Part shown: piece after piece, positions 62,556-64,000 of the stretch
Layout: each line of letters begins with the position of its first letter
Position numbering within the stretch: the first letter of the stretch is position 1
From: Paenalcaligenes suwonensis
GTDB taxonomy: Bacteria; Pseudomonadota; Gammaproteobacteria; Burkholderiales; Burkholderiaceae_B
NCBI RefSeq assembly: GCF_011290505.1
Contig: NZ_JAANPV010000005.1
Span: forward strand, 244,483 to 308,482
Direction: 5' to 3'
Length of the DNA: 64,000 bases
Made by a program: the position numbers and the translations under genes
Notes under the pieces: generated by a model
Databases searched by the model: none
What the model saw: the letters and a program-made list of their open reading frames with translations, nothing else
Told to the model about the DNA's origin: nothing

Positions 62556-63575
62556 ATGGAAAACCTAGATGTACTAGTATTACGCAGACTTTGTGCATGG
62601 CGTAATCAAGGCAAGAAAGCCCTCTTAGCTACAGTCATCCGCACATGGGGTTCCTCACCACGTCCTTTAGGTTCTATCATGGCTCTGTGTGAAGATGGGA
62701 CTGTGGTGGGTTCTGTTTCAGGAGGATGCATAGAAGACGATCTCATACACCGCTATACTAACGGTGAAGATAAAACTGCTCTGCATGAGAACAGCTCACC
62801 ACGATTACTCACCTATGGCCTAAGCGCCGAGGAGGCTTTTAGGTTCGGCCTACCCTGTGGCGGCACCTTAGAGATACTTGTAGAGTTCAACCCCGACGCA
62901 GATGCATTAACTGAACTAGTTGCTACATTAGATCAAGGTCTGCTCGTACAGCGTAACCTGCAATTAGAAACGGGTATAGTGCAACAACAGCCTATTGATG
63001 CTCCGTTACCTTTAAGTTTCACAAGAGAATGCCTAAGCAACTGTTTCGGGCCAGAGTACCGTATGTTATTGATAGGTGCCGGCCAATTAACCGAGTACGT
63101 AGCTACCATGGCATTGTTCAGCGGTTTCAGCGTTACTATTTGCGACCCTAGAGCAGAACACCGTAGCAGCATCTCTATTAAAGGCGTCACGTTATTATCA
63201 GATATGCCAGATGACGTAGTCACCGCATTCAAACCTGATGCCCGTACCTGTATCGTTGCTCTTACTCACGATCCTAAACTTGATGATCTAGCCCTAATGG
63301 AAGCTCTATGCACAAAGGCTTTTTATATAGGTGCTATAGGATCACGACGTAATAATCAAGAAAGACGCGAACGTTTACTGCAACACTTTGATTTAAGCGT
63401 AGAACAACTCGCTAAATTACATGGGCCTATCGGTATCTACATAGGTAGTAAAACACCTGCGGAAATTGCTATTAGCCTCATGGCAGAGATTATTGCCATT
63501 AAGAATGGCCTATCCCTCCCTAACAGCATGAATGTCGCCTACGCTAAAGAGAAGCTGTCACAACAAGTCGCATAA
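62556..63575 (+). CDS. XdhC/CoxI-family molybdenum cofactor maturation protein
   Basis: A 339-residue protein that binds Mo cofactor, helps its sulfuration and loads it into xanthine-oxidase-family enzymes. The N-terminal part has ATVIRTWGSSPRPLGSIMAL and SVSGGCIEDDLI, with CGGTLEILVE (about 108-117). The C-terminal Rossmann part has LLIGAGQLTEYVATMA, CIVALTHDPKLDDLAL and YIGAIGSRRNNQERRERL. It is divergent from the hydroxylase operon it serves, and the two share a control region. Confidence 0.93.
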   Translation: MENLDVLVLRRLCAWRNQGKKALLATVIRTWGSSPRPLGSIMALCEDGTVVGSVSGGCIEDDLIHRYTNGEDKTALHENSSPRLLTYGLSAEEAFRFGLPCGGTLEILVEFNPDADALTELVATLDQGLLVQRNLQLETGIVQQQPIDAPLPLSFTRECLSNCFGPEYRMLLIGAGQLTEYVATMALFSGFSVTICDPRAEHRSSISIKGVTLLSDMPDDVVTAFKPDARTCIVALTHDPKLDDLALMEALCTKAFYIGAIGSRRNNQERRERLLQHFDLSVEQLAKLHGPIGIYIGSKTPAEIAISLMAEIIAIKNGLSLPNSMNVAYAKEKLSQQVA

Positions 63576-63714
63576 CAAGAGCCATAAAGGAGCTAAAAGC
63601 CCCCTCTATAGGCTCTAATTAACGCCGAATGCATTGTGCATTACGCCTCTAGTCCATTCGTTATGCTTGCGTCACACTATAACAGCCTGTAGCGTGCCTT
63701 TTCAGCAGACGTAA

Positions 63715-63747
63715 AAAAGCCCCGCATCGGTTGGATGCGGGGCTTTT
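63715..63747 (-). terminator. rRNA operon terminator
   Basis: A 14-bp perfect stem AAAAGCCCCGCATC/GATGCGGGGCTTTT with a 5-base loop lies 10 bases past the 5S 3' end. The T-run continues on the minus strand. The remainder of 63576-63714 has no clear gene. Confidence 0.9.
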
Positions 63748-63756
63748 GGTATAAGA

Positions 63757-63869
63757 GCCTGACGATGACCTACTTTCACACACGAAAATGCACTATCATC
63801 GGCGCGAAGGCGTTTCACGGTCCTGTTCGGAATGGAAAAGGGGTGGTTCCACCTTGCTATGGTCGTCAA
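63757..63869 (-). rRNA. rrf: 5S ribosomal RNA
   Basis: On the minus strand the sequence runs from TTGACGACCATAGCAAGGTG through CCGAACAGGACCGTGAAACG and GCGCCGATGATAGTGC to GAAAGTAGGTCATCGTCAGG, the full proteobacterial 5S with its terminal helix TTGACGA/TCGTCAG. Ends are good to a few bases. Confidence 0.96.
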
Positions 63870-64000
63870 GCGTAACTGGTTTGTTCACATGCTACACAGA
63901 GCATGTCAACTAAATCTGGAATTAGCACAACTACATCATCAGTATGATGCAGTGTTTCATGTTTGGGATTGCGTTATTGTACTACTAAATTTGTTTGAAC
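63870..64000 (-). other. 23S-5S intergenic spacer of an rRNA operon
   Basis: This is transcribed spacer upstream of 5S. CATGCT/AGCATG inverted segments (63888-63905) suggest a processing stem. No 23S sequence was recognised, so the 23S gene lies beyond the right edge. Confidence 0.6.

Noticed and set aside
1..64000. CRISPR arrays, insertion sequences or prophage genes
   Set aside because: No regularly spaced repeats, transposases or phage structural genes were seen on either strand.

Overview
The window looks like a chromosomal segment of a betaproteobacterium of the Alcaligenaceae (Burkholderiales) type, with roughly balanced base composition. Two tripartite TRAP carriers, a branched-chain-amino-acid-type ABC carrier, many small regulators next to catabolic operons, and a 5S rRNA of proteobacterial type fit this. 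The genus is inferred, not shown. No phage, insertion sequence, integrase or CRISPR array was seen.

Layout. 1-2364: tail of an EmrB-like pump, tRNA-Asn, a divergent EamA exporter/AraC pair. 2365-10012: a long minus-strand catabolic operon (cupin, NIPSNAP, lambda-crystallin-like dehydrogenase, TRAP QMP, alpha/beta hydrolase, a frameshifted aspartate-dehydrogenase-like gene, SDR, TetR), headed by a 16-bp perfect inverted repeat pair. 10189-15640: a second tRNA-Asn, then a minus-strand L-fuconate dehydratase/TRAP/IclR operon. 15954-17517: TSUP exporter and FCD-type GntR regulator. 17514-22091: livKHMGF ABC carrier. 22241-24468: small unknown protein, TetR and MFS exporter. 24433-30648: divergent soxR and an RND pump joined by a textbook SoxR box. 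30734-34002: AI-2E permease, methyltransferase, paired SMR subunits with TetR and an 18-bp palindrome. 34450-39367: FMN reductase, then gadB-gadC-glsA glutamine/glutamate acid resistance. 39441-41864: DUF1641, SQR-like flavoprotein and TetR with two related palindromes. 41953-43365: class A beta-lactamase of carbenicillinase character behind a PACE exporter. 43992-45359: trimethylamine-monooxygenase-like enzyme. 45643-48546: non-canonical HSP90 with a helical partner. 48706-53073: secreted protein, tRNA-Thr, MAPEG protein, divergent MocR/LysE, EamA. 53126-63575: AraC, BenE carrier, enoyl-CoA hydratase, acyl-CoA ligase, three-subunit molybdenum hydroxylase with a CoxL-CoxG fusion, and divergent xdhC. 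63715-64000: the 3' end of an rRNA operon on the minus strand (terminator, 5S, 23S-5S spacer).

The genes fall into two themes. The first is uptake and breakdown of organic acids and aromatics: both TRAP operons, the liv carrier and the molybdenum hydroxylase cluster. The second is chemical defence: RND, MFS, SMR, PACE and EamA exporters, beta-lactamase, acid resistance and sulfide-type detoxification. Most modules carry their own regulator, and for several a matching operator-like palindrome can be read directly. The least explained systems are the 10-gene TRAP operon, the molybdenum-hydroxylase/acyl-CoA operon with a fused CoxG domain, and the HSP90-like pair.
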